DNA of 64,000 nt from Micromonospora humi. Its GTDB lineage: Bacteria; Actinomycetota; Actinomycetes; Mycobacteriales; Micromonosporaceae. Numbering within the stretch: position 1 is the first letter of the stretch; each line of letters opens with the position of its first letter. The notes beneath the pieces were generated by a model that did no database searches, was not told the origin of the DNA, and was given only the letters and a program-made list of their open reading frames with translations. This document shows, one piece after another, positions 58,134 through 64,000 of this stretch. The translations under genes were made by a program, and so were the position numbers. The stretch covers positions 186,001 to 250,000 of the forward strand of contig NZ_FMDM01000004.1 in the NCBI RefSeq assembly GCF_900090105.1, in the 5' to 3' direction.

Positions 58134-58315
58134 CTTCACGCTGTCAGATCACCGTGGTGAGCACCACGCTCCTGTGGGTCGGCCATGGCCATTGACGAAC
58201 GAGCCGATCCCTGTGCGGCATCGGTGCGGGTGCGCACCGTCCGTCGAGCCCGTCGCGCCGCGGACGTCAGCCGGGCTCAGCGGTCCGGATCAGGATCCTT
58301 CCGCCGCCGACGGCG

Positions 58316-58678
58316 TCAGAAGCCGCAGTAGACGAAGCTTCCGCCGTCGCTCAGCAGGTCGTCACGGACCCAGCCCTGCACGCCCGTGGAGTTGTTCCGC
58401 AGGTAGGTCCAGGTGTAGCCGTCGTTGCCCACGGTGTAGCAGTGGTAGTCCAGCTGCTGCGTGTTGTAGGCGATGCCGTTGATGCCACACCCGGTGCTGG
58501 AACCGCTCCGCTCGCGGGCCGCGTCCGCCGACTTCGGCCAGCTGCTGCTGTCCTTGTCGCCGACCGTCTTGCCGCAGGCGGCGTGCGCCGAGGCCGAGGT
58601 CGCCGTGACGATCGGCGCGACCAGTACGGTCGCTGTCAGCGCGACCGCCCCGAGCGCCCCCCGTGTCGATGCTCGCAT
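58316..58678 (-). CDS. Small secreted SH3-like protein
   Basis: 120 residues. I take the ATG at 58678, since AAGGAGG lies six bases upstream; the ATG at 58684 touches that site. A signal peptide ends near SASAHA. The mature part of about 88 residues has four cysteines (C35, the TGCGING cysteine, DYHCYTV, VYCGF) and the pattern DGYTWTYLRNNSTGVQGWVRDDLL, a bacterial SH3-type strand pattern. It probably binds cell-wall or exported ligands. Confidence 0.78.
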   Translation of the reverse strand: MRASTRGALGAVALTATVLVAPIVTATSASAHAACGKTVGDKDSSSWPKSADAARERSGSSTGCGINGIAYNTQQLDYHCYTVGNDGYTWTYLRNNSTGVQGWVRDDLLSDGGSFVYCGF

Positions 58679-58897
58679 GTCCATCCTCCTTCAGGATGTT
58701 GGTGACGGAGCGAGTTGGTTCGCTCCCCGTGACGCGAACCTATCGACACTTTTCTTCACCCGGCAACGTCAGGTAGTTGACAAACCACCCTGAGTCACGA
58801 CTCAGTAATCCAGAAATCGCGGAGTGACCAGCCGGTACAGATCGCTCTGCCGGCCCGGAATTCGTCCGATCGCCAGGTAAAGGGGCTGCGCCTCGAC

Positions 58898-59641
58898 TCA
58901 GAAGGTGATACCGGCCCCGGCCAGGATCGGGCCGGCGAGTAGCCACCCGCCGGCGACCAGGGCGCCGAGGGCGACCAGCAGGAAGACCCCCACCCAACCC
59001 AGCGGCGGCACCGGCGTGAGCCGGGCGAGCTGGTCGGCGTCCGACTCCGGCATCCGGCCCCGGCTGCGCTGGCGTCGCAGCTCGAAGACCGGCCGCACGC
59101 CACCGAACAGCAGGAACCAGACCGAGGTCCAGGCGAACGCGGCCTGGACCTGCGGCGAGGTGTACCAGGAGACGGCGAGCACGACGCCGCCGGTGACCAG
59201 CAGGGACAGTGCGCCGAACAGGTTGCGGATCAGCAGCAGCATGGCCAGCAGCAGGGCCACCGCCAGCCAGAGCAGCAGCGTGATCCGGTTGCCGGCCAGC
59301 AGCCACGCACCGCCGAGACCGAGCAGCGACGGCGCGACGTAGCCGGCGAGCAGCGTGAGGATCATGCCGGGGCCGCTGGGACGGCCGGCCGAGAGCGTCA
59401 GCCCGGAGGTGTCCGAGTGCAGCCGGATGCCGTGCAGCCGGCGCCCGGTGAGCAGCGCCACCAGGGCGTGACCGCCCTCGTGCGCGATGGTCACCGCGTT
59501 GCGGGCGATCCGCCACGGCAGCCGGGTGGCGACCACGGCGAGCGCGACCACGGCGGTGAGCACCACCAGCAACGGTGGCGGGTCCGGCTGGGCGCTCAGC
59601 AGGGTGTCCCAGAGCGTGGTGAGGCCGTCGATCAGGGGCAT
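58898..59641 (-). CDS. M50 family zinc metallopeptidase
   Basis: 247 residues with about six membrane helices. The zinc motif HEGGH (H54, E55, H58) lies in the first helices (IAHEGGHALVALL). A later AGYVAPSLLGLGGAWLLAG segment probably supplies the third ligand region. Family members perform regulated intramembrane proteolysis, but this short M50B-like type often has no PDZ domain, as here. The substrate is unknown. TAGGCT is eight bases before the ATG. Confidence 0.85.
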   Translation of the reverse strand: MPLIDGLTTLWDTLLSAQPDPPPLLVVLTAVVALAVVATRLPWRIARNAVTIAHEGGHALVALLTGRRLHGIRLHSDTSGLTLSAGRPSGPGMILTLLAGYVAPSLLGLGGAWLLAGNRITLLLWLAVALLLAMLLLIRNLFGALSLLVTGGVVLAVSWYTSPQVQAAFAWTSVWFLLFGGVRPVFELRRQRSRGRMPESDADQLARLTPVPPLGWVGVFLLVALGALVAGGWLLAGPILAGAGITF

Positions 59642-59740
59642 GGGCGGGGAGCCTACCGGCCCGAGTCGTGTCGTTCGACCGGCCGTGTCTCATAGAGTGT
59701 GAGACTGATCGGACGAGGCGCCCGAACGGAGGTGAGGTCG

Positions 59741-60301
59741 GTGAGCGCAGCTCCCTGGGAGCCGCCGAGGTCACGGGTGGAACCGTGGACGGAGGCCGAC
59801 TATCTCGCACTGGGCCACAGCCACGACCGCATCGAACTGCTCGACGGGAGCCTGATCGTGAGTCCTGCTCCGAGCAAGCGGCATCAACTGGTGTCCTGGA
59901 ATCTCGTGGACAGCCTGCGCCGAGCTGCCCGACCGCTCGGGCTGCTGGTGTTCGAAGCGGTCAACGTCCGGCTCGGTGTCGACCGCATGGTCATCCCCGA
60001 CGTCGTCGTCGCCGACACCGACGACGAAGGCGTGGTGATCGAAGCGGGCGAGGTGCGATTGATCTGCGAAATCGTCTCGCCCGGCAACGCCGCCGCCGAC
60101 CGGCTGGTCAAGATGCAGCTCTACGCGATCGCCCGCATCCCGTTCTACCTCCTGGTCGAGCAGGACGGGGACACCCACTCGCTGCGGCTGTACCGGCTCG
60201 ACGGAGGGCACTACGTCGAGGACCGCGTGGCGAAGGCCGGCGAGACGCTGAGCGTGACGGAGCCGTTCCGCTGGGCGATCGATCCGGGCGACCTCCGCTG
60301 A
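59741..60301 (+). CDS. Uma2 family (DUF820) restriction-endonuclease-like protein
   Basis: 186 residues. The PD-(D/E)XK-like fold shows D87 (MVIPDVVVAD), E110 (RLICEIVSPGN) and K124, with the family start PWTEADYLALG...RIELLDGSLIVSPAPS and HQLVSWNLVDSLR. Uma2 proteins occur in many copies in Actinobacteria and cyanobacteria; substrates are unknown. The GTG at 59741 has GGAGG eight bases upstream. No partner methylase is nearby, so a restriction role is not supported. Confidence 0.85.
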   Translation: MSAAPWEPPRSRVEPWTEADYLALGHSHDRIELLDGSLIVSPAPSKRHQLVSWNLVDSLRRAARPLGLLVFEAVNVRLGVDRMVIPDVVVADTDDEGVVIEAGEVRLICEIVSPGNAAADRLVKMQLYAIARIPFYLLVEQDGDTHSLRLYRLDGGHYVEDRVAKAGETLSVTEPFRWAIDPGDLR

Positions 60302-60308
60302 CGTAAAT

Positions 60309-60377
60309 GAAAGTTTCCTTGCACCCTATTGTGATCTAGGGCAGTAACCTCCAAAGATGGGCGTCAATCAGTTGACG
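60309..60377 (+). promoter_or_regulatory. GH25 promoter region with two palindromes
   Basis: The region 60302-60394 is unusually AT-rich for this genome. It contains GAAAGTTTC (60309-60317), TAACCT (60345-60350) as a candidate -10, and the inverted repeat CGTCAA-tcag-TTGACG (60362-60377). The repeat lies between the -10 and the GGAGG ribosome site of the lysozyme gene. Confidence 0.5.
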
Positions 60378-60394
60378 TCCTCTGGAGGCACACC

Positions 60395-61147
60395 ATGGCC
60401 CGTACCAGACTCTCCGTACGCCGGCTGCTCGCCGCCGGCCTGACCGTCGCCGCCACCGCGGCCGCGGCCCTCGTGGCGACCGCCGGGCCGGCCGCCGCCG
60501 CGACCACCCCCGGCGTCGACGTCTCCCGCTACCAGGGCAGCATCAACTGGACCAGCGCGCGCAACGCCGGCATCCAGTTCGCCTTCATCAAGGCCACCGA
60601 GGGCACCAGCTTCAAGGACGCGAACTTCAACACGAACTACGTGAACGCCTACAACGCCGGGGTCATCCGGGGGGCATACCACTTTGCCCGACCGAACATC
60701 TCCGCCGGCTCCACCCAGGCCAACTACCTGGCCAGCAACGGCGGCGCCTGGTCGGCCGACAGCCGCACGCTGCCCGCCGCGCTGGACATCGAGGCCAACC
60801 CGTACAGCGGCGGCTACTGCTACGGCCTGAGCACCACCGGCATGCGCAACTGGATCCAGGACTTCCTCAACACCTACCGCTCCCGCACCGGCCGCTACGC
60901 GGTCATCTACACCACGACGAGCTGGTGGAACCAGTGCACCGGCAGCTGGACCGGCCCGTGGGCCAACCACCCGCTCTGGCTCGCCCGCTGGTCCAGCACG
61001 CCGGGCGCCCTTCCGGCCGGCGCCTCGGTGTGGAGCTTCTGGCAGTACACCAGCACCGGCAGCGTCTCCGGGATCAGCGGCAACGTCGACCGCAACTACT
61101 GGAACGGCGACCGGACCCGGCTGATCGCCCTGGCCAACAACACCTGA
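60395..61147 (+). CDS. Secreted GH25 lysozyme
   Basis: 250 residues. A signal peptide ends near AAA-ATT (about 36). The GH25 domain begins GVDVSRYQGSINW with D42, and LDIEANP holds the catalytic D131 and E133. WQYTSTGSVSGISGNVDRNYW is the typical end of the fold. The enzyme cleaves the N-acetylmuramic acid bond of peptidoglycan. No wall-binding domain is present. GGAGG precedes the ATG. A strong terminator follows. Confidence 0.95.
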   Translation: MARTRLSVRRLLAAGLTVAATAAAALVATAGPAAAATTPGVDVSRYQGSINWTSARNAGIQFAFIKATEGTSFKDANFNTNYVNAYNAGVIRGAYHFARPNISAGSTQANYLASNGGAWSADSRTLPAALDIEANPYSGGYCYGLSTTGMRNWIQDFLNTYRSRTGRYAVIYTTTSWWNQCTGSWTGPWANHPLWLARWSSTPGALPAGASVWSFWQYTSTGSVSGISGNVDRNYWNGDRTRLIALANNT

Positions 61148-61153
61148 CGGACG

Positions 61154-61202
61154 CGAACGGCAGCGGGATCGCCTCGACGTGGGGCGGTCCCGCTGCCGTT
61201 CG
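61154..61202 (+). terminator. Terminator after the GH25 gene
   Basis: CGAACGGCAGCGGGA (61154-61168) is the exact complement of 61188-61202, with a 19-base loop. TACCGTCTTGTTT follows, a weak T-rich tail. It also could stop the leftward small gene at 61220. Confidence 0.8.
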
Positions 61203-61219
61203 TACCGTCTTGTTTGCGG

Positions 61220-61435
61220 TCAGGCCCGGCGTCGCGCGGCGGTCGCCATGGGCACGGTCGCGGGTCGGCGAATCCAACGCCACGCCGCGACCCCGGCGAC
61301 GGTCAGGGTGAGCACACCGAGGACCGCGACCGGCGCGGACAGGCCGGCGGCGACCATCAGCAGGACGGCGTCGCCGAGCGCGACCAGCATCCACAGTGCC
61401 AGCCGGGGGCCGGTGTCCCTGTGTCGGTAACCCAT
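61220..61435 (-). CDS. Small two-helix membrane protein
   Basis: 71 residues. The ATG has GAAGGAGG at ideal spacing. Two hydrophobic helices (LALWMLVALGDAVLLMVAAGL and AVLGVLTLTVAGVAAWRWI) are followed by a basic tail. No family recognised. It is leftward and begins 87 bases after the stop of the Ser/Thr kinase gene. Confidence 0.65.
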   Translation of the reverse strand: MGYRHRDTGPRLALWMLVALGDAVLLMVAAGLSAPVAVLGVLTLTVAGVAAWRWIRRPATVPMATAARRRA

Positions 61436-61522
61436 GTCGCACCTCCTTCGTCGTCGGGGTATTCATACCCCCGACTACGGAAAGTCATGCGAACCAGTTT
61501 CGCGACGGCGGGACTCCCAGAG

Positions 61523-63532
61523 TCAGTTGCTGCGGTCGGGCACGAAGCCCTTGGTGATGATGTCGAAGTTGGCCAGGTTGGCCTGCCAGTCCTTCGCCGG
61601 AACCTCCCAGCGCAGCGCGTAACCCCGGTTGGTGGCCGTCGCCACACCCCGGTTACGCACATGGAAGCGCACGTTGCCGCTGCGCGTCTCCAGCCAGTCC
61701 CAGTCGGCGCAGGTGCGGTAGTAGCCGTTGCACCGGGTGATGTTGACGTACTCGTAGTTCCGGACGTAGTTCCGCCGGTTCGGCTCCTGGTCCTTCCAGT
61801 CCGCGTAGGCGTCCTTCTGCGGGCTGGGCGTCCACTGCATGAACAGCACCCGGTTGGCGCCGCCGTTCTCGTAGAGCACGACCTGGTTCCCGCTCGGCTT
61901 CGCCTTCCAGCCGTTCGGGATCGGCACCTTGAAGCCGTTCGAGCCGGTGTAGTACTTCCAGCCGGCCGGCAGCACGAACCCGGTCGGTGACGGGCTCGCC
62001 GACGGCGACGGACTGGCCGACGGGCTGGCCGACGAGGCCGCCGCGCTCGGCGAGGCGCTGGCGGTCGGCGCGGGCGGGCCCGCCGACGCCACCGAGGAAC
62101 CGCCCGTCGGCTGGCCGCCGTCGTCGTCGCCGCCGTTCAGCAGCGGCACCGCCACCACCAGACCGACCAGCAGCACCAGCACCAGCGCGCCGATCAGCAG
62201 GTTGCGCCGGTTCGGCGCCGTCTTGGCACCCGGCAGGACCGTCGCCCGGCCGGTCGAGGAGGCGGGGCTGACGGGAGCCGCGCTGACCGGCGCGGGACTG
62301 ACCGGCGCGGAGTCGGACGGGGCCGGACTGACCGGCACCGGAGCCGAGCGCTGCGCCGGAGCGGCCGGGACCGGCTCACCGTCGAGCCGGGTCTCGTCGA
62401 GCGCCGGGGCGTCGTCGTCCACGCGGGTCTCGTCGACCGGCGGGTCGGCGTCGAGCTTGGTCGTCGGCTCGGCGACCGGAGGCGCCACCTTCGCGGTCGG
62501 GCCCGCGTCGGACGTGGGCGCCGGCACCTTCGCGGTCGGATCGGCGGCCGCCGCCGTACCCCCGGTGGCCGCGACCCCGGAAGCCCCGGTGGCCGCCGGT
62601 TGCACCTGGTCGTCGGCCGGACGCGGCGCCGGCACCAGCGGCGGTCGCGGCGCGCGCGGACCGTTCGGCCCCGGCCGGCGTACGCCGTCCAGCAGCGAGA
62701 TGCCCTTGGCCCGCCGACCGGCGGCCTTGCGCAGCATGCGCTCCGCCACCTCGGCGGTGATCCGCTCGTCCGGGTCCTTGCGCAGCAGGCCCTGGAGCAG
62801 CGGCTTGAGCGGCCCGGCGTTGCGTGGCGGCGGCATCGGCTCGGTGGCGAGGGCGGCCAGCGTGGCGATCGCCGACGGGCGCGCGTAGGGCGACTTGCCC
62901 TCGACCGCGGCGTAGAGCGTGGCGCCCAACGACCACAGGTCGGCCTCCGGCCCGGCCGTGCCGTCCCGCGCCCGCTCCGGCGAGATGTAGGCGGGTGAGC
63001 CCAGCACCATGCCGGTGCGGGTCACGTTCGGGTCGCCGGGGATGGTCGCCAGGCCGAAGTCGGTGAGCACCACCCGGCCGTCCTCGCCGAGCAGCACGTT
63101 GCCCGGCTTGACGTCGCGGTGCATGATGCCGGCCTTGTGCGCGGCCTTCAGCGCGCCCAGCACGCCGAGGCCGATCTCGACCGCCTTGGCCACCGAGACC
63201 GGGCCGTCCTCGGCGATCGTGTCCTGCAACGACTTCGACGCGACGTATTCCATGACGATCCACGGGTCGCCGTCGGTGCGCAGCACGTCGAAGATGCGGA
63301 CCACGTTGACGTTGTTGAGCCGGGCGATGGCCCGCGCCTCACGCAGCGAACGTTCCCGCATCTCACGGCGCTCGTCGGGGGTCAGGCCGGGTGGCGGGAC
63401 CAACTCCTTGATGGCGACGTCGCGGTGCAGCACCTCGTCCCGCGCCTTCCAGACGCGGCCCATGCCGCCCTGACCGAGCGGCGTGAGGAGCCGGTATCGG
63501 TCAGCGACGAGTTGGGGAAGTGCGTTCGACAT
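61523..63532 (-). CDS. Receptor-type Ser/Thr protein kinase
   Basis: 669 residues. The kinase domain covers about 13-275: GQGGMGRV loop, K42, HRDVKPGN (D140), DFG (158-160) and SPAYISPE. A juxtamembrane linker of about 170 residues carries repeated Thr motifs, then one membrane helix (about 445-465) and an extracytoplasmic C-terminal part that begins with a Ser/Pro/Ala-rich linker and ends in a domain of about 150 residues with two cysteines (C601, C608). No PASTA or beta-propeller motifs are present. TACCGT ends seven bases before the ATG. It is divergent from accE. Confidence 0.93.
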   Translation of the reverse strand: MSNALPQLVADRYRLLTPLGQGGMGRVWKARDEVLHRDVAIKELVPPPGLTPDERREMRERSLREARAIARLNNVNVVRIFDVLRTDGDPWIVMEYVASKSLQDTIAEDGPVSVAKAVEIGLGVLGALKAAHKAGIMHRDVKPGNVLLGEDGRVVLTDFGLATIPGDPNVTRTGMVLGSPAYISPERARDGTAGPEADLWSLGATLYAAVEGKSPYARPSAIATLAALATEPMPPPRNAGPLKPLLQGLLRKDPDERITAEVAERMLRKAAGRRAKGISLLDGVRRPGPNGPRAPRPPLVPAPRPADDQVQPAATGASGVAATGGTAAAADPTAKVPAPTSDAGPTAKVAPPVAEPTTKLDADPPVDETRVDDDAPALDETRLDGEPVPAAPAQRSAPVPVSPAPSDSAPVSPAPVSAAPVSPASSTGRATVLPGAKTAPNRRNLLIGALVLVLLVGLVVAVPLLNGGDDDGGQPTGGSSVASAGPPAPTASASPSAAASSASPSASPSPSASPSPTGFVLPAGWKYYTGSNGFKVPIPNGWKAKPSGNQVVLYENGGANRVLFMQWTPSPQKDAYADWKDQEPNRRNYVRNYEYVNITRCNGYYRTCADWDWLETRSGNVRFHVRNRGVATATNRGYALRWEVPAKDWQANLANFDIITKGFVPDRSN

Positions 63533-63623
63533 CGCAGAAACGGTACCCGGCCGCTCCGACGCGCACACCGCCGGCACGCCACTGTATGCCGAAGGTCGAG
63601 TTCGCGACGCGTACCCTGGGCCC
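63533..63623. promoter_or_regulatory. Divergent kinase/accE promoters
   Basis: TACCGT on the minus strand (63545-63540) precedes the kinase ATG by seven bases. TACCCT on the plus strand (63612-63617) precedes the accE ATG by six. Both are leaderless layouts. The 91-base space offers room for shared regulation. Confidence 0.6.
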
Positions 63624-63836
63624 ATGTCTGCCGAAGAGCCGATGTTCCGGGTCGTCCGTGGCGTGCCCACCGCCGAGGAGCTGGCCGCTCTGGTCGGCGC
63701 GATCGTGGTCCGCACCCGGCCCGTCGCCGCCGCCGCGCCGCCCGCCGTGTCCCGCTGGGCGCGCGGCACCCGCCCGGCCGGCGCGATGTCCACCGCCGGT
63801 CCCGGCGCGTGGCGCGCCTCCGGCCTTCCCCGCTGA
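63624..63836 (+). CDS. accE: Acyl-CoA carboxylase epsilon subunit
   Basis: 70 residues. The start FRVVRGVPTAEELAALVGAIVVRTR matches the short helix of AccE (RVVRGxPTxEELAAL), which activates the actinobacterial acyl-CoA carboxylase beta subunit. The C-terminal GPGAWRASGLPR is also typical. The middle is an Ala/Pro linker. The gene is normally next to accD; here the beta subunit is about 14 kb away. The ATG starts six bases after TACCCT. Confidence 0.85.
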   Translation: MSAEEPMFRVVRGVPTAEELAALVGAIVVRTRPVAAAAPPAVSRWARGTRPAGAMSTAGPGAWRASGLPR

Positions 63837-63937
63837 AACCTTCCCCGCGTACGCGAGCCGGGCTGGGGCTGCCGGGATCCGCGCGGAGCCATTAACCTCA
63901 CTCAGGGAAACCGTGCGGTGACGGGCAGGGAGGTCCG

Positions 63938-64000
63938 ATGATCCCGGAGGACAACCGGCCAGCCGGCTGGCTGCGCGACTACGGCGGCATCGAGGCCGAC
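63938..64000 (+). CDS. Unknown protein, cut by the right edge
   Basis: Only 21 codons (IPEDNRPAGWLRDYGG after the Met) are visible. The ATG at 63938 has GGGAGG six bases upstream, and TAACCT (63893-63898) is a possible -10, giving a leader of about 30 bases. The product cannot be identified. Confidence 0.5.
   Translation, partial: MIPEDNRPAGWLRDYGGIEAD

Noticed and set aside
58137..58315. Small genes between the kinase terminator and the SH3-like gene
   Set aside because: Open frames there lack ribosome sites and overlap real genes; only a GGCCATGGCC palindrome was seen.
59741..60301. Restriction-modification system
   Set aside because: Uma2 proteins have a nuclease-like fold but there is no methylase or specificity gene nearby.

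Overview
The window is about 70 percent GC or higher, with GTG and TTG starts, short intergenic spaces and core genes in an order typical of Actinobacteria (mfd-mazG-eno-ftsB-DUF501-ppx, ispH/xseA/xseB, glpX beside a DUF4245 gene, birA beside an acyl-CoA carboxylase beta gene). Together with the GGGGCCCC/TTAACGC intergenic terminator repeats and two GATCTTGCA inverted-repeat elements, this suggests a chromosomal segment of a Micromonospora-like actinomycete (family Micromonosporaceae). The family assignment is inference; no rRNA or marker gene was available to prove it. I found no tRNA, rRNA, insertion sequence, CRISPR array or prophage.
Layout. 1-1127: a PadR regulator cut by the window edge, a small cysteine protein and a small AlpA-like helix-turn-helix gene. 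1128-13312: a largely leftward housekeeping block (ppx, GNAT acetyltransferase, DUF501, ftsB, eno, DUF885 peptidase, mazG, a SurA-like lipoprotein, mfd) interrupted by one rightward lipoprotein gene. 13465-24833: cyclase, S66 peptidase, a six-helix membrane protein, ppc, rmuC, ispH, xseA and xseB. 24849-34665: two envelope proteins, glpX, a DUF606 transporter, an epimerase/TetR pair with two matching operators, ferredoxin-NADP reductase, rhomboid protease and a secreted transglycosylase. 34967-46799: PIN-PhoH protein, a small unknown cluster with an XRE regulator, otsB, uppS, a geranylgeranyl-reductase-family enzyme, pckG, and two GtrA genes. 46939-50899: birA, accD, and an ECF sigma factor with its membrane partner. 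50955-58086: a ketopantoate-reductase-family enzyme, then a lipoprotein/membrane-fusion/ATPase/permease operon transcribed away from a two-component system. 58316-64000: secreted and membrane proteins (SH3-like protein, M50 peptidase, Uma2 nuclease, GH25 lysozyme), a receptor-type Ser/Thr kinase, the small epsilon subunit gene accE, and a gene cut by the right edge.
Functional threads. Central carbon metabolism is well represented: ppc, pckG, eno, glpX, and the AccD/AccE/BirA biotin-carboxylase set. The cell envelope is another theme: uppS, S66 peptidase, transglycosylase, GH25, ftsB, GtrA pair, ABC/two-component locus and Ser/Thr kinase. DNA maintenance is covered by mfd, xseA/B, rmuC and mazG.
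The clearest window-wide signal not captured by gene names is promoter architecture: at about twenty genes a -10-like TANNNT or CANNNT hexamer ends 6 or 7 bases before the GTG or ATG start, implying many leaderless mRNAs. The second is a set of intergenic inverted-repeat families. I saw no single cassette that I would call a new biological system with confidence.
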